The notes beneath the pieces are model-generated. The model did no database searches. It saw nothing but the letters and a program-made list of their open reading frames with translations, and had not been told where the DNA came from. Made by a program: the position numbers and the translations under genes. Shown piece by piece: positions 63,830-64,000 of a stretch of DNA of 64,000 nt (position 1 is its first letter; the number at the start of each line of letters is the position of its first letter). Origin of the DNA: Lactobacillus sp. ESL0680 (GTDB lineage Bacteria; Bacillota; Bacilli; Lactobacillales; Lactobacillaceae); the NCBI RefSeq assembly GCF_029392855.1, contig NZ_CP113945.1:682001-746000 (forward strand), in the 5' to 3' direction.

Positions 63830-64000
63830 ATGGATTTAACAGAGACTGAAATTTCTTCAAAAGAAATTTTTAAGGGCCGAATTGTTGATCTTGATGTTAG
63901 AACAATTAGGCTGCCTAACGGTGCTAGTGCAACTAGAGAAGTGGTTAACCACCAACCGGCTGCAGCTGTAATTGCGGTTAACAGCAAGCAGGAAATGCTG
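63830..64000 (+). CDS. NUDIX hydrolase, N-terminal part (partial)
   Basis: The ATG follows directly on the cold-shock gene stop, with GGAAAGTGAG upstream. The 57 visible residues include EIFKGRIVDLDVRTIRLPNG, REVVNHQPAAAVIAV, typical of the N terminus of ADP-ribose pyrophosphatases (NudF type). The Nudix box itself lies beyond the window, so the substrate is not proved. Confidence 0.82.
   Translation, partial: MDLTETEISSKEIFKGRIVDLDVRTIRLPNGASATREVVNHQPAAAVIAVNSKQEML

Overview
The window reads as chromosome of a low-GC Gram-positive rod of the genus Lactobacillus in the narrow sense (the acidophilus/delbrueckii branch). The evidence is gene order (atp operon, DUF1146-mbl-yidD-DUF2969-rodA, mreBCD, full dcw cluster), T-box leaders in front of aminoacyl-tRNA synthetase genes, Lactobacillus-type small DUF proteins, and a giant surface protein with a YSIRK-type signal and C-terminal SLAP (S-layer-associated) modules. 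The species cannot be fixed from the sequence alone. No phage, insertion sequence, tRNA, rRNA or CRISPR array was seen.

Layout. 1-5877: F1Fo ATP synthase operon (end of atpB, then atpE-F-H-A-G-D-C), closed by a terminator. 5948-9004: a cell-shape and membrane block (DUF1146 protein, Mbl, YidD, DUF2969 protein, RodA). 9058-10126, minus strand: UspA-type stress protein, a small membrane protein, and an unannotated structured small RNA with its own strong promoter and terminator; its fold suggests 6S RNA. 10127-10658: very AT-rich DNA without genes. 10659-31358: one gene of 6,899 codons encoding a giant extracellular protein; about 15.4 kb of it is a tandem array of 19.6 copies of a 786-bp unit that look identical at DNA level. 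31427-33885, minus strand: rarA, a yueI-like gene and rpsD, the last with a structured leader of about 170 nt that looks like an autoregulatory element.

34229-38462: ezrA, then a cysteine desulfurase gene paired with thiI (tRNA 4-thiouridylation). 38468-43311: valine T-box, valS, folC and a HAD phosphatase gene. 43348-46507: radC and mreBCD, with a terminator hairpin between mreB and mreC. 46540-47096: two small membrane-protein genes (DUF4044, DUF3397). 47204-60594: the dcw division and cell-wall cluster in the order mraZ, rsmH, ftsL, pbpB, mraY, murD, murG, divIB, ftsA, ftsZ, sepF, yggT-like, ylmH, divIVA, with MraZ-type 10-bp phased boxes before mraZ. 60601-64000: isoleucine T-box, ileS, a diverged cold-shock-domain gene and the start of a NUDIX hydrolase gene.

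How it fits together. Most genes serve envelope growth: two actin homologues (Mbl, MreB) with MreC, MreD and RodA drive side-wall synthesis; EzrA, FtsA, FtsZ, SepF, DivIB, FtsL, PBP2B and DivIVA build the septum; MraY, MurD and MurG make the precursor. The giant SLAP protein is the accessory element and the most unusual object here. The small RNA upstream of it and the rpsD leader are the best candidates for regulatory RNAs that gene finders would miss.
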